A stretch of 64,000 nucleotides of DNA, from positions 62,001 through 126,000 of the forward strand of contig JABLXB010000002.1 in assembly GCA_013178305.1 (NCBI GenBank), written 5' to 3'. Below the pieces are notes generated by a model. The model had not been told where the DNA came from. It did no database searches and saw only the letters and a list, made by a program, of their open reading frames with translations. Shown here piece by piece: positions 7,959 through 17,294 of this stretch. A program made the translations under genes and the position numbers. The DNA comes from Bacillota bacterium (GTDB taxonomy: Bacteria; Bacillota; Sulfobacillia; JABLXB01). Position 1 is the stretch's first letter; each line of letters begins with the position of its first letter.

Positions 7959-8756
7959 ATGGACATAGTGGAGGTCGTATCACTTACGCGGAAATACGGT
8001 TCGTTCACCGCGGTTAAGGGTCTATCCTTTCAAGTGCGCGAACGGGAAGTGTTCGGGCTGGTGGGCCCCAACGGCGCCGGCAAAACGACCACGATCAGGA
8101 TGTTGACCACACTTCTGCCGCCATCCGGAGGACGGGCCACGCTCGCAGGCTACGATGTGGTGCGGCAGGCCAGCCAGGTGCGACGTGTGATCGGTTACGT
8201 CCCGCAGGTCATATCCGCAGACGGATCCCTCACTGGGTACGAGAACTTGCTGGTCTTCGCGAAGCTCTACGACGTCCCGGGCGCCGATAGAATGCAGCGC
8301 GTCGAGGCCGCTCTGGACTTTATGGGGCTGTCCGAAGCCGCCGGTACGCTCGTGCGACACTACTCAGGAGGCATGATCAGGCGACTGGAGATCGCACAGT
8401 CGATGATGCACCGGCCGAAGGTTCTGTTCATGGACGAGCCCACGGTGGGCCTTGACCCGGTCGCCCGCAAGGCGGTGTGGGACCACATACGGAAACTCCG
8501 GCAGGAATATGGCACCACCATCTTCGCAACAACGCACTACATGGAGGAGGCTGACAACATCTGCGACAGGGTGGCGATCATGCACCACGGTCAGGTAGCG
8601 GCGCTGGGCTCGCCTGCCGAACTGAAGTCCGGCATTGGCATACCGGACGCCACGCTCGACGACGTGTTCACGCACTATACTGGCGATACCCTTGAATCGG
8701 GAGGAAACTATCGTGAAACGCTCCGAGTTCGAAGGACAGCTCGGCGCCTCGGCTGA
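7959..8756 (+). CDS. DrrA-like ABC exporter ATP-binding protein
   Basis: A 265-residue ATPase of the daunorubicin-resistance (DrrA) class of ABC-2 exporters. The Walker A motif GPNGAGKTT is near residue 40, the signature YSGGMIRRLEIAQ near residue 136, Walker B VLFMDEPTVGLDP near residue 155, and the switch histidine in TTHYMEEAD near residue 190. The C-terminal LDDVF segment is typical of this class. It starts immediately after the MarR stop and overlaps the permease start by about 44 bases, so all three genes are one operon. It powers export of a drug, antibiotic or lipid-like compound; the substrate is unknown. Confidence 0.94.
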   Translation: MDIVEVVSLTRKYGSFTAVKGLSFQVREREVFGLVGPNGAGKTTTIRMLTTLLPPSGGRATLAGYDVVRQASQVRRVIGYVPQVISADGSLTGYENLLVFAKLYDVPGADRMQRVEAALDFMGLSEAAGTLVRHYSGGMIRRLEIAQSMMHRPKVLFMDEPTVGLDPVARKAVWDHIRKLRQEYGTTIFATTHYMEEADNICDRVAIMHHGQVAALGSPAELKSGIGIPDATLDDVFTHYTGDTLESGGNYRETLRVRRTARRLG

Positions 8757-9567
8757 TGCTCCGGTCGATCCAGCCAGGCGGGACCTGCTGTCAGCCCTGG
8801 CTGGCTTCGCCGCCAAGACTCTAGCCATAACGGAGGTAGAACTACGGAAGCTGCTGCACGATCCCTGGGAACTGCTTACCCGTGCCGTACAGCCGGCTCT
8901 CTGGCTGCTCGTATTCGGGCAGGTGTTCAACCGGACGCGCGCCATACCGACGGGCTCCCTCAGCTACCTGGAGTTCATGGCCCCCGGGATCCTGGCGCAG
9001 AGCGTCCTGTTCGTTGCCATTTTCTACGGGATAATCGTGATCTGGGAGCGTGACCTCGGAATCCTGCACAAGTTCCTCGTGAGTCCCACTCCGCGAGGAG
9101 CGCTCGTGCTGGGCAAAGCCCTTTCAGCAGGCGTCAGGGGGGTGTCCCAGGCGGTTATCATCTACACCCTGGCTCTGCTTCTGGGGGTGAAGTTGAACAA
9201 GAACGCGTTCGCGCTACTCGGCATGATTATCATGGTGATCCTGGGGTCAGCTTGCTTCTCCACCTTCTCGCTAATCATCGCGTGCCTGGTGAAGACGAGA
9301 GAACGCTTCATGGGCATTGGCCAGGTGCTCACAATGCCGCTGTTTTTCGCCAGCAACGCGATATACCCAATTTCGATGATGCCCGGCTGGCTTCAGGTGA
9401 TTTCTCACGCCAACCCGCTGACCTACGAAGTAGACGCACTGCGGATCCTCATGCTGTCGCCGGGTGCGGGCACGTTTGGCCTGGCCCTGGATTTCGCTGT
9501 GGTCACAGCGGTTGCCACCGCGCTCATCGCGATAGCGGCGCGCATCTATCCCACTGTAATCATCTAG
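8713..9567 (+). CDS. ABC-2 type exporter permease
   Basis: A 284-residue membrane protein of the ABC-2 (DrrB/NodJ) family with six predicted membrane segments. The region around MAPGILAQSVLF and the C-terminal half with SNAIYPISMMPGWLQVISHANPLTY (core NAIYPISMMPGWLQ) are characteristic. The start is the GTG at 8713, six bases after GGGAGGAAA; the longer frame would run deep into the ATPase gene. Together with the preceding ATPase it forms a homodimeric-type exporter under MarR control. Confidence 0.92.
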   Translation: MKRSEFEGQLGASADAPVDPARRDLLSALAGFAAKTLAITEVELRKLLHDPWELLTRAVQPALWLLVFGQVFNRTRAIPTGSLSYLEFMAPGILAQSVLFVAIFYGIIVIWERDLGILHKFLVSPTPRGALVLGKALSAGVRGVSQAVIIYTLALLLGVKLNKNAFALLGMIIMVILGSACFSTFSLIIACLVKTRERFMGIGQVLTMPLFFASNAIYPISMMPGWLQVISHANPLTYEVDALRILMLSPGAGTFGLALDFAVVTAVATALIAIAARIYPTVII

Positions 9568-9605
9568 AACCCGGGAGGAGCGGGGTCCTCGTGAGCAGGT
9601 TCCGC

Positions 9606-9634
9606 TTGACTCCTCCTTCCAGATGATGTACAAT
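9606..9634 (+). promoter_or_regulatory. sigma-A-type promoter of the DEAD-box helicase
   Basis: TTGACT (9606-9611), a 17-base spacer and TACAAT (9629-9634) closely match the vegetative consensus. The predicted transcript would have a leader of about 100 bases with a small hairpin (CGATAC/GTATCG at about 9694-9720). Long leaders are common for RNA helicases that respond to cold, but no specific motif was recognised. Confidence 0.75.
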
Positions 9635-9741
9635 CAGGTTTTGTGAGGATGGGCGAGCGAACTATGTGACACCAAGTCGCCTGTCGAGACTGATCGATAC
9701 CGTACCGAAGTAACCGTATCGAGGACTATGAGGAGGATACA

Positions 9742-10950
9742 TTGAGGTTTTCTGATTTCGCACTGGACGCGCGGCTGCAGCGGGCCGTTACCGTGGCTGG
9801 CTACACCGCACCCACCCCGATCCAGGAGGCGGCCATACCGCTGGGCCTGGAAGGACATGATTTGATCGGCACGGCTCAAACCGGAACCGGCAAGACCGCG
9901 GCGTTCGTCTTGCCGGTCCTTCAGTTGTTGCTGACCCGTCCGGTCACCGCCAGGCGCACCCGTGCCCTGGTCGTGACCCCTACTCGCGAACTTGCCGAGC
10001 AGATCCACGCCAGCATCCGGATGCTTGCGAGACACACCGGCCTGCGTTCTGCCGTCGTCTACGGCGGCGTCGGCATGCGGCCCCAGGAACAGGCTTTGAG
10101 GCAGGGGATTGAGGTGATCGTCGCCTGCCCGGGCCGGCTTCTCGACCACATGGACCGTGGCAACGCGGACCTGAGCGGGGTCGAGGCTCTCGTACTGGAC
10201 GAGGCCGACAGAATGCTCGACATGGGCTTCCTGCCTTCCGTGAAGCGGATCGTTGCCAAATTGCCGCGAGAACGCCAGACGATGCTGTTTTCGGCAACCT
10301 TCGCACCGGAGCTCGAAGAGCTCGCCGCGAAGACCCTTCGAAGCCCCGTGAGGGTAGACATGGGGACAGCCACACCGGCGAAGACGGTGTCACACGCCCT
10401 GTACCCGGTGCCACAACACCTGAAGACAGCCCTGCTGCTGAAGCTCCTGGGTGAGACGGATGCCGGCTCCGTGCTGATATTCGCGCGCACGAAGCACAGG
10501 GCGGATCGTGTGGCAAGGCAGGTTCGACAGGCAGGCTACACCGCGGCGATCATCCACTCGAACAGGTCGCAGAACCAGCGGCAACAGGCCCTGGACGGTT
10601 TCCGTCAAGGGAAGTTCCCGTTGCTCGTTGCCACTGACATTGCGGCACGTGGCCTGGATGTGGTGAGGATCTCCCGCGTTATCAACTACGACATCCCGGA
10701 CACCGCCGACACGTACATCCACCGCATCGGCCGCACGGGGCGCGCCGAGCGTAATGGCGATGCGCTTACACTGGTCTCGACCGAAGACTCTGCCGTGGTG
10801 CGCGACATCGAACGCACCCTGGGGAGACCGATCGAGAAGAAGACCGTAGCCGGTTTCGACTACAGCGCGCCCGTCCCACCGCACGGTGGGCGCAGCCAAC
10901 CGCCGCAGGCAAGACGCCGGACGAGGCCGTGGAATCGCACAACGGCATGA
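9742..10950 (+). CDS. DEAD-box ATP-dependent RNA helicase
   Basis: A 402-residue RNA helicase of the RhlE/CshA type that unwinds RNA in ribosome assembly or mRNA decay. All motifs are visible in order: Q motif (TAPTPIQEAAIP), motif I AQTGTGKT, Ia PTRELAEQI, motif II DEAD, motif III SAT, motif IV LIFARTKHRA, motif V TDIAARGLD and motif VI HRIGRTGRA. The start is a TTG at 9742 behind AGGAGG. The C-terminus is a short basic tail (RRRTRPW) that may contact RNA. A stand-alone gene with its own strong promoter. Confidence 0.95.
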   Translation: MRFSDFALDARLQRAVTVAGYTAPTPIQEAAIPLGLEGHDLIGTAQTGTGKTAAFVLPVLQLLLTRPVTARRTRALVVTPTRELAEQIHASIRMLARHTGLRSAVVYGGVGMRPQEQALRQGIEVIVACPGRLLDHMDRGNADLSGVEALVLDEADRMLDMGFLPSVKRIVAKLPRERQTMLFSATFAPELEELAAKTLRSPVRVDMGTATPAKTVSHALYPVPQHLKTALLLKLLGETDAGSVLIFARTKHRADRVARQVRQAGYTAAIIHSNRSQNQRQQALDGFRQGKFPLLVATDIAARGLDVVRISRVINYDIPDTADTYIHRIGRTGRAERNGDALTLVSTEDSAVVRDIERTLGRPIEKKTVAGFDYSAPVPPHGGRSQPPQARRRTRPWNRTTA

Positions 10951-11164
10951 TCGACGTCCGATGTACCCCTGTCTGAGCCAGGCGCGAGCGTACCGGACGG
11001 GCACCTCCAATGGGGGTCGGGTCGCAGTATTCGCTGCAATCGTAGCATGGACTGACAGGCACGGCATCGCCCTGCAGACGTGATACGGGGTGTGCATTCC
11101 GGCGCAAGTTCCCGTGCAAGCTCCGAGCTCCGGGGCGTTTATCGCTGGCGCAGGAGTGGGACTT

Positions 11165-12265
11165 CTATCCGGTGATGTGGATGAGCCAGAAAACATGGTC
11201 GTCCTCAGACCCCAGGTCCCACGGGACGTGGTAGCGGTCGGCGGTATGGCTGTTGACCACCACCCTTCCGTCGGCATCCCTGCCAGTGACTACGCACACG
11301 TGCTTGACTGCGCCGAGCTCTTCGTAGGCTATTATATCGCCGGGTTGAAGCCGCGAGAGGAGCGGCGCGACGGCCGAGTATTTGCCCCGTTTCACCAGTG
11401 TGGCGCGGCCGTTATACAACATGTGGCCGACGAACCCGCCCGAGCGTATCCACGCGTCGGTGCCTTCGCCGGCCTCGTAGAACCAGCCGCCGTCCATGGG
11501 GAGCCCACCGGCCTCCCGGTCCGCCAACACCTGTGAGGCAAAGTTCGCACAATCGCCCCCGAGGTTGGTGAAATCACGATACCTGGGGTTGTACCTGCCC
11601 GTGCTCGTACCCGTTTTCACGCCACAGTACCGGTCCGCGTACTCGACTGCGGCGGTTCTGTTGTACGAGGAACCGCTTGCGGCAACCGGCACCTCATCCG
11701 GGTCCGGCGCCGTCGCCGGTTCGATTTCGGCAGGTACTCGCGGTCTTGAGCTGCTCCCTAACGGGTCCCAAAACCAGTCCTTGCGGATCAGCCAGCGCCC
11801 GTCCATCCGGACCAGCTCCATCCAATGGACGGTCCGCACACCCATATGGTTGAGAGCCTGACTCTGGCGGCGCCTGTAGGTAAGTACCACATTGTGGCAG
11901 ATGGATGCCCACGCTTGTTCCCCGCCGGCACCGGCGTCGATGGTCTTGAGCGAGGAATCCACCGACACAACCTCTATTAATCGTTTGGAGAGCCATTCCC
12001 GGAAATACCTGACCCTGCCGACTTCGTGTTCGAATGCCCACGTCCCCGAGACTGTTGTGGTATCGTACACGCCTTCCAGGTCCCGGGCGTCACCCGACAA
12101 GAGACACCTCAGGCGAATGCCCGCGATCTCGTGCAAGACGGGCTCCAATCCAGGGTGGGGAACGCTGAAAATGGCGGGGGTGTCATGGAAACTGGCGCAC
12201 AGAGCCACAGCAAGCGTAAGCCCGAACAGGAACCACGCCAGCCTCCGCAACCGCTCCGCCCCCAT
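11165..12265 (-). CDS. exported amidase-like protein (Amidase_6 domain)
   Basis: A 366-residue protein with an N-terminal hydrophobic segment (residues 9-27) suggesting secretion or membrane anchoring. The C-terminal 170 residues match the putative amidase (Amidase_6) domain of Gram-positive bacteria: YNRTAAVEYADRYC, then NLGGDCANFASQ with the candidate catalytic cysteine, and VVNSHTADRYH with a candidate histidine. Such domains are NlpC/P60-like and may cleave peptide bonds in the cell wall. The N-terminal half (residues 40-170) resembles a stalk with a WLIRKDWFWDP strand. The GTG/ATG start choice is uncertain by a few codons. It ends convergent with the helicase; the 214-base gap between them shows nothing clear. 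Confidence 0.85.
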   Translation of the reverse strand: MGAERLRRLAWFLFGLTLAVALCASFHDTPAIFSVPHPGLEPVLHEIAGIRLRCLLSGDARDLEGVYDTTTVSGTWAFEHEVGRVRYFREWLSKRLIEVVSVDSSLKTIDAGAGGEQAWASICHNVVLTYRRRQSQALNHMGVRTVHWMELVRMDGRWLIRKDWFWDPLGSSSRPRVPAEIEPATAPDPDEVPVAASGSSYNRTAAVEYADRYCGVKTGTSTGRYNPRYRDFTNLGGDCANFASQVLADREAGGLPMDGGWFYEAGEGTDAWIRSGGFVGHMLYNGRATLVKRGKYSAVAPLLSRLQPGDIIAYEELGAVKHVCVVTGRDADGRVVVNSHTADRYHVPWDLGSEDDHVFWLIHITG

Positions 12266-12704
12266 CAGAACCCATCTGATAGAGATGTCTATTCAGGGCG
12301 CGACGGTGAGAAAACCGCACGAGATTTATCCCCGCGGCAGTCCACCTGAACCACCCGATGGGGGCGTCGTAGAAGTACCGGGCGTCTGCCCTCAGCAACG
12401 CTGCCAGTTCGAGTAAGCCCGGCGGGGTAGGCCTCGTGCATTTTGCGTTCGAGGTCGGACCTGCAGTCGTGGATCGGGCACAGGTGCTCGCCCTAGAACA
12501 CCCACTCGAGCTCGACGTCGCCGAGACCCAATCCGCGACTACGACCCAATCAGGCGCCGGGTTGTTGCCGAAGGGCCGGCCCAGCACGAGTTGTTGCGCG
12601 GCCGACACCCATGACACCAGCGCCACCAGCACTACGATGACCCACAGCCACCACTGGCGGGGCACCTGCACTTCACGAAAGTCCACCGGCATCTCCGGTA
12701 TCAC
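12183..12704 (-). pseudogene. probable broken small membrane protein gene
   Basis: The first 57 codons look genuine: a membrane segment (WLWVIVVLVALVSWV) followed by LVLGRPFGNNPAPDW, which resembles a family of small DUF6141-like membrane proteins of about 150 residues. After DWVVVADWV the frame degenerates into serine/cysteine/arginine-rich sequence that does not continue the family and overlaps the next gene by 83 bases. A frameshift or internal deletion near 12530 is the simplest explanation. The family assignment is tentative. Confidence 0.4.
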
Positions 12705-12791
12705 CCCCGCCCCAGTTTACACCAATTAGCCTGCCACCGCACAGGGTGAGGTGCTGGGGTCCGGGCTGCGGAATGCCCGCGGCAACATCAG

Positions 12792-12817
12792 GACCGGGCG
12801 ACTACTGGCGCCCGGTC
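12792..12817 (-). terminator. hairpin after the 61-residue gene
   Basis: GACCGGGCG and CGCCCGGTC form a 9-bp stem with an eight-base loop that overlaps the stop codon of the 61-residue gene. There is no T run, so it is only a possible terminator. Confidence 0.42.
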
Positions 12818-12987
12818 TTCTCACTGATGTCCGTCTTGATGTCTTTGTACATTCCGTGCTGGTGAACGCTCTCCAGTTGCGCCTTCTGCGACCTCGCCTC
12901 CCTGTTGACAGGCTTGCCCTTGGGCCTGTGCTGGTCTTCCGGCAGGTCATTCGGCCGGATAATCCCGTCGTCCACCCTACCTGTCAC
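12802..12987 (-). CDS. small hydrophilic protein coupled to the DUF2512 gene
   Basis: A 61-residue, highly charged protein (for example PNDLPEDQHRPKGKP, then YKDIKTDISEKTGRQ at the C-terminus). Its GTG start overlaps the TGA of the DUF2512 gene (GTGA), which suggests coupled translation and a real gene. No family was recognised; composition resembles small sporulation- or stress-associated proteins, but that is a guess. Confidence 0.55.
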   Translation of the reverse strand: MTGRVDDGIIRPNDLPEDQHRPKGKPVNREARSQKAQLESVHQHGMYKDIKTDISEKTGRQ

Positions 12988-13343
12988 GGGGAGACCTCTC
13001 TCGCGCGGAACAGATATTGGTGGAAGACATATTCCGCAATCGCGACGAGCACTCCGAACAACACGAGCGACAGGAAGTTGGTCCGGAATGCTGGCAGGAA
13101 CAGATCGACCAGGTACGCCACCACCGCCGCCAGCACCCCGTCGCCCACGGACGCCACGAGGTTGCCGTACCTGGGCAGGACCATCAGGTCACCGAGAACG
13201 TAGTTGACAATAGTCCCCACCACGGCCAGCAGAACGATCTGGTCCAGCGGGTTGAACCCGACCCAGGAGAACGCGATCCAGGCGGCCACGAGCGTCAGCA
13301 GGAATCTTACGATGAGGGCCGTCACAGTCCGGCTGAGCTGCAC
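12984..13343 (-). CDS. DUF2512 family membrane protein
   Basis: A 119-residue protein with four membrane helices, matching the DUF2512 (YndM-like) family of spore-forming Bacillota. Recognisable segments are TIVNYVLGDLMVLPRYGN and the ending YVFHQYLFR. The function is unknown; members are frequent in spore formers. It is the first gene of a two-gene unit with the coupled 61-residue protein. The start at 13343 follows GGGGGGATGCCGCG; the upstream 180 bases are shared with a divergent sensor kinase gene. Confidence 0.86.
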   Translation of the reverse strand: MQLSRTVTALIVRFLLTLVAAWIAFSWVGFNPLDQIVLLAVVGTIVNYVLGDLMVLPRYGNLVASVGDGVLAAVVAYLVDLFLPAFRTNFLSLVLFGVLVAIAEYVFHQYLFRAREVSP

Positions 13344-13524
13344 GCGGCATCCCCCCTTTCCTTATACTGTTCGCTAGTCTTTGTACGGGAGATCCGCGAT
13401 ATTCACCGGGCGCGGCGGCGCGCGGCGCGGGTTACAGGCGGTGATCGTACCAGTCAATCATTGACAGTGCCATGGACAGGTTCTCGCGGGGATATCCAAC
13501 CGGTCGCTCGAAGGAGTTTGCCGG

Positions 13525-15153
13525 ATGCTGCGTGAATCTGGAAAGCGGGAAGGGGTATCCATGCGAAACGGAAAGCATCTGGTCGCCATACTGGTGCGCC
13601 ACCGGCGGGAGCTCGTTGGCATGATCGCCAGCGGGCTTGAGGACTCGAACCTCACAACCCCCGGCTACAAGAGTTTCCTGGCCAGCAGTAAAGGTAGGCG
13701 CAGGCTCAGAAAATATATCGACCTCGTCACCGACGCGTTGCGCGGGAGCCTCGAACCTTTCTGGGACGACCAGAAGGTGATGGGAAAGGCACGGGCGGCC
13801 CAGGGCATCGGGCTGGAGGAAGTACACGAGGTCGCGGAGCACGCGAGGATGGCGATATGGGACGTGGTCCTCCGCCGGTATGACGACAGGGGCTCGATCC
13901 CCACCGGTGTGATGAAGGAACTTCGTTTCCTCGAATGGCTGCTGGACAGGTCGCGGGCGATTCTCGCCAGGAGCTACATCGAGGCGCGGGAGAACGAGAT
14001 TATCAAGCAAAGCTCGTACCTCCAGGAAGCATACAGGATGACCCTTTCGGCCTTCTCGTCGATCGAGGTCGCCCCGCTGCTGAAAAGGATAACCCAGACC
14101 GTGAGGGACACGTTCCACGCTGTCGACTGCGGCGTCATCTTGACGAAGGGCGCCACCGAACTGTCGGCCGGCGGGAATGCGAGGTTCAAGCCGCTCAGCC
14201 ACCGCGTCCAGGTCCGGCTGTTGAAGGCGCCCCTGAGCGAGGCCGGCTACGGCAGGGCTCGTGTAATCAGCGCCCAAGCAGGAGCGAGGAAAGCCGAGTC
14301 GTGGCTTCTGGTGCCGGTCCGGGCCTACGGAGAAACCCTCGGCCTGCTATACGTAGTGAACCCATCCACCAAGATGGGGATGGATGAGGAGAACTTGCTG
14401 AGGGCGTTCGCCTCGGCTCTCGCGGGCGCGGTAGCCAGCGTGAGGCTGTACTCTGAACTCACAGAGAAGCAGAACGTGCTGTCGGCGCTCGCGCGGAACG
14501 TGATCCAGGTCCAGGAGGACGAGCGCAAGGTACTCGCCGCCGAATTGCACGATGGGGCAACGCAGGCGCTTGTGGCCGCACTGTATCACCTCGAGGCGTG
14601 TAACAATCTCCTGATGCAATCGAAGTCCGGTGAGGCCTCGGGGGAACTGCAGAGGGCGAGGCACCTCGTGACCGGCAGCCTCGAAGAAATGAGGACGATG
14701 GTACAGAACCTGAGGCCGCCGGTGATCGACGATCTCGGCCTTCCCGCGGGGATCAGGGCCCTGGCCAAGTCCTTGTTCGATGGGACGGAAACGAAGGTCC
14801 GGTTCACTGCTTTCTGCCAGGAGGACCTGCGACTTCCCCCTCACGTCGAGCTCACGCTATACAGGGTCACACAGGAGGCGCTCAACAACGTCAAGCGTCA
14901 CGCCGTGGCCAGGAACGTGGGTATAGAGCTCCGGGTGGAACCTGGACAGGTCCGCCTCAGCATCCACGACGATGGTGTGGGCTTTGACGCGGGGGAAAGT
15001 CCCGGGAGACTGGCGCACTCAAACAGGTTTGGTATGATAGGTATGTCTGAAAGGATCAGGAGGCTCGGCGGGGAGTTCAACATAGCGAGCAGGGTTGGCG
15101 CAGGCACCTCGATTTCAGTCGCAGTTCCGCTCATAGATTCGAAGCCGGGGTGA
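13525..15153 (+). CDS. NarL-type sensor histidine kinase with GAF domain
   Basis: A 542-residue soluble histidine kinase. Residues about 15-150 resemble the RsbRD/N-terminal helical sensor bundle of stress kinases, about 180-310 form a GAF domain, about 325-390 carry the HisKA_3 dimerisation domain with the phospho-accepting histidine in ERKVLAAELHDGATQ, and the remainder is the HATPase domain (ALNNVKRHA for the N box, then DDGVGFD and GMIGMSERI). There are no membrane segments, so it senses a cytoplasmic signal. AAGGAG lies nine bases before the ATG at 13525. The stop overlaps the start of the response regulator gene, so the two form a classic pair. Confidence 0.93.
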   Translation: MLRESGKREGVSMRNGKHLVAILVRHRRELVGMIASGLEDSNLTTPGYKSFLASSKGRRRLRKYIDLVTDALRGSLEPFWDDQKVMGKARAAQGIGLEEVHEVAEHARMAIWDVVLRRYDDRGSIPTGVMKELRFLEWLLDRSRAILARSYIEARENEIIKQSSYLQEAYRMTLSAFSSIEVAPLLKRITQTVRDTFHAVDCGVILTKGATELSAGGNARFKPLSHRVQVRLLKAPLSEAGYGRARVISAQAGARKAESWLLVPVRAYGETLGLLYVVNPSTKMGMDEENLLRAFASALAGAVASVRLYSELTEKQNVLSALARNVIQVQEDERKVLAAELHDGATQALVAALYHLEACNNLLMQSKSGEASGELQRARHLVTGSLEEMRTMVQNLRPPVIDDLGLPAGIRALAKSLFDGTETKVRFTAFCQEDLRLPPHVELTLYRVTQEALNNVKRHAVARNVGIELRVEPGQVRLSIHDDGVGFDAGESPGRLAHSNRFGMIGMSERIRRLGGEFNIASRVGAGTSISVAVPLIDSKPG

Positions 15154-15803
15154 GTACATTGGCGATAAGGGTCGTAATAGTCGATGACCAGGTCATCGTC
15201 CGCGAAGGGCTGAGGGCGATGCTCCGGCTCGAGCCAGATATCGAAATAGTGGGGGAGGCTTACGACGGGCCGTCGGCGGTCGAAACGTCCAGGCTGCACA
15301 AGCCCGAGGTGGTCCTGTTGGACGTCAAGATGCCGCAGAGCCGCGGGAGCGACTACATAGGCCCGATAAGGGAGGTATCTCCCTCAACGCGGGTGGTCAT
15401 GCTGACCGCCTACGACGACGAAGAATACGTGCAGCAGGCAATACGCATGGGTGCCGACGGCTACGCCCTGAAGAACCTGTCGGCGGCCGAACTGGTTGAC
15501 GCGATACGAAGTGTCCACGCGGGGTCCGGTTACATCGACCCCGCGGTCGCGCGCGCGGTTATGGACACGGTGAGTTTCAACACCAACGTTTCGTCCCTGA
15601 CTGCCCGCGAACAGGAGGTCCTGGCCCTCATCGCCGAGGGCTTAACCAACGTCCAGATCGCGGAGAGACTGTACCTGAGCATCAACACCGTGAAATTCCA
15701 CGTGGCGCAGATCCTGCGCAAGCTCGGGGTACAGCGGCGAACCGAAGCGGCGGTCGCCGCGCTCAAGCAAGGCTACATCCCAAACAAGACTCAGCCGGAT
15801 TGA
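15150..15803 (+). CDS. LuxR/NarL-family response regulator
   Basis: A 217-residue response regulator. The receiver domain has the acidic pair VDD at 11-13 and the phospho-accepting aspartate at residue 58 in VVLLDVK, with the conserved T and K later (MLTAYDD, ALKNLSA). The C-terminal LuxR helix-turn-helix spans about 148-210 (LTAREQEVLALIAEGLTN core, then NTVKFHVAQILRKLGV). Its GTG start overlaps the kinase stop by four bases, so the kinase is the cognate partner. Target genes are not evident locally. Confidence 0.95.
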   Translation: MSTLAIRVVIVDDQVIVREGLRAMLRLEPDIEIVGEAYDGPSAVETSRLHKPEVVLLDVKMPQSRGSDYIGPIREVSPSTRVVMLTAYDDEEYVQQAIRMGADGYALKNLSAAELVDAIRSVHAGSGYIDPAVARAVMDTVSFNTNVSSLTAREQEVLALIAEGLTNVQIAERLYLSINTVKFHVAQILRKLGVQRRTEAAVAALKQGYIPNKTQPD

Positions 15804-15955
15804 CCTGACGGCCGGCGGCATCGGTTGTCCGCACCTCGTGACCGGCCGCGACGAGCATCTCACCCACCCTTACGCACGCGCGGACCGCCACCTCGTCCGC
15901 GAGGGAAGCACCCTCCCGGGAGCCATCGAGTATTATCAATCCCAACCTCCCACGC

Positions 15956-16852
15956 TTAAGGCAACGGTTGGACCACTCGGAACATCTCGGCGTACTCGAG
16001 CCCCGACGACTCTCCCGCGGCGTAGTTCTGGTCGACCGCGCCTCGGCCCCCGGTCCGCCCGAACTGGGTGCGGTGAGCGTGTATCGCCGCGAGCTTTCTG
16101 TCAACAAGCTGTGTTATATCCACCACCGCGTTTGGCTCAGCGGAACTGAAGAGATAGGCTGTCGCCGGTTTTTCGCGCTTCTCGTGAAGGATGCTCAACA
16201 CGGCGTGACCCACGGCCTGGTGGTCGGGGTGCACGTACGGGCGCGACGGGGACTCGGCGTCGAACGTCAGCACGATGTCGGGTTTCACCTCGTCCCACAC
16301 GGCTGCAATGCGTCCCTTCAAGTCGTCCGCGCGGGATACGCCCCTGTCGGGGATCTCAAGGAAAACCGTCCTGGTGTATCCCATGATCCTCGCGGCTTCC
16401 TGTTGTTCGCGCCTCCTGATCGCCGCCAGTTCACCCGAGCTCGGCGCGCCCCTGCCGCGTTCGCCGTCGGTTGCCACGATTACGGTGACTTTCGAGCCGG
16501 CCGCCACCGTCCTCGCCAGCGTCCCGCCGCAGTACCACTCGGCATCGTCGGGGTGGGCTACCACCGCCAGTACCGACAGTCCGCCGTGTGTGACAGGCTC
16601 GCCGAGAGCCCTGGCCAGAGCGGGGTCTTTCGGGGCTGGTCGCCTGCCGGTGAACATGGGCCAGGCAAACCACAGCGCGTAGAGGCACCCGCTCGCGACA
16701 GTAACGCTCAGCACGATGGCCAGCGCCCTCCATGCCTGGCGGCCACCCGCCTTGCCCAACCCTCTTATCACCCCGGTGGCAAACCACAGCGACCCCGCCA
16801 GGGCCACGCACACGACAGCGACGGCCCCCCATACCATGACCCTCCAGGACAC
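15956..16852 (-). CDS. membrane-anchored PIG-L family deacetylase
   Basis: A roughly 298-residue protein with two N-terminal membrane segments (about residues 5-25 and 37-60) and a LmbE/PIG-L zinc-dependent de-N-acetylase domain. The hallmark AHPDDAE lies at about residue 100 and the second metal/catalytic segment YVHPDHQAVGHAV near residue 210. Relatives deacetylate GlcNAc in mycothiol, bacillithiol or glycolipid synthesis. I chose the GTG at 16852 because AGGGGG lies seven bases upstream and it keeps the divergent AlkD-like gene intact; the longest frame would overlap that gene by over 100 bases. The outward-facing catalytic domain suggests a cell-envelope substrate (inference). Confidence 0.88.
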   Translation of the reverse strand: MSWRVMVWGAVAVVCVALAGSLWFATGVIRGLGKAGGRQAWRALAIVLSVTVASGCLYALWFAWPMFTGRRPAPKDPALARALGEPVTHGGLSVLAVVAHPDDAEWYCGGTLARTVAAGSKVTVIVATDGERGRGAPSSGELAAIRRREQQEAARIMGYTRTVFLEIPDRGVSRADDLKGRIAAVWDEVKPDIVLTFDAESPSRPYVHPDHQAVGHAVLSILHEKREKPATAYLFSSAEPNAVVDITQLVDRKLAAIHAHRTQFGRTGGRGAVDQNYAAGESSGLEYAEMFRVVQPLP

Positions 16853-16940
16853 CGGTCGACCCCCTCGGAGCGGTGCATGTTTGCTCCTCACATGATACCA
16901 TAGGCGTGGCGACAAGACCTTGGGAAAGGGCTGGGGCGGA

Positions 16941-17294
16941 ATGGGTGGTAAACCCCGTGTTGAGGATGTCGTTGCCAGGATCGAGTCCCTTGCGAGGCCG
17001 GAGGCGGTCGAGGGCATGGCCCGCTTCGGCACAGCCGGTCGTAAGGTGTACGGGGTTCCCATACCCGACCTGCGTGAGATGGCCCGCGGTCTGAAGCGGG
17101 ATCACGAGCTTGCCCGGGATCTTTGGGCAGTAGACTCCCGCGAGACGCGCATCCTCGCGGGGATGATCGACGACCCAAAGATGGTTTCTCCAGAGCAGAT
17201 GGACCAGTGGGTGATGGAGTTCGATAGCGAAGCCGTGCAGTCAAAGCTCCGCGGCAGCCGGTGCGCGGCCAGGCGCCGGACTGAGGCCGAGACG
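16941..17294 (+). pseudogene. truncated AlkD-like DNA alkylation repair domain
   Basis: Residues encoded here match the N-terminal HEAT-repeat half of DNA alkylation repair (AlkD-like) proteins: VYGVPIPDLREMARGLKRDH, then ELARDLWAVDSRETRILAGM and IDDPKMVSPEQMDQWV. The match stops after EFDS, about 95 residues in, where intact proteins continue for another 120 or so. The frame then runs without a stop into the EamA transporter. The catalytic pocket residues of AlkD in the C-terminal half are missing, so this is either a dead remnant or the N-terminal part of a fusion protein. Confidence 0.7.

Noticed and set aside
12726-12950. 74-codon arginine/serine-rich frame on the minus strand
   Set aside because: Overlaps the better-supported, coupled 61-residue gene in another frame and has shadow-like composition.
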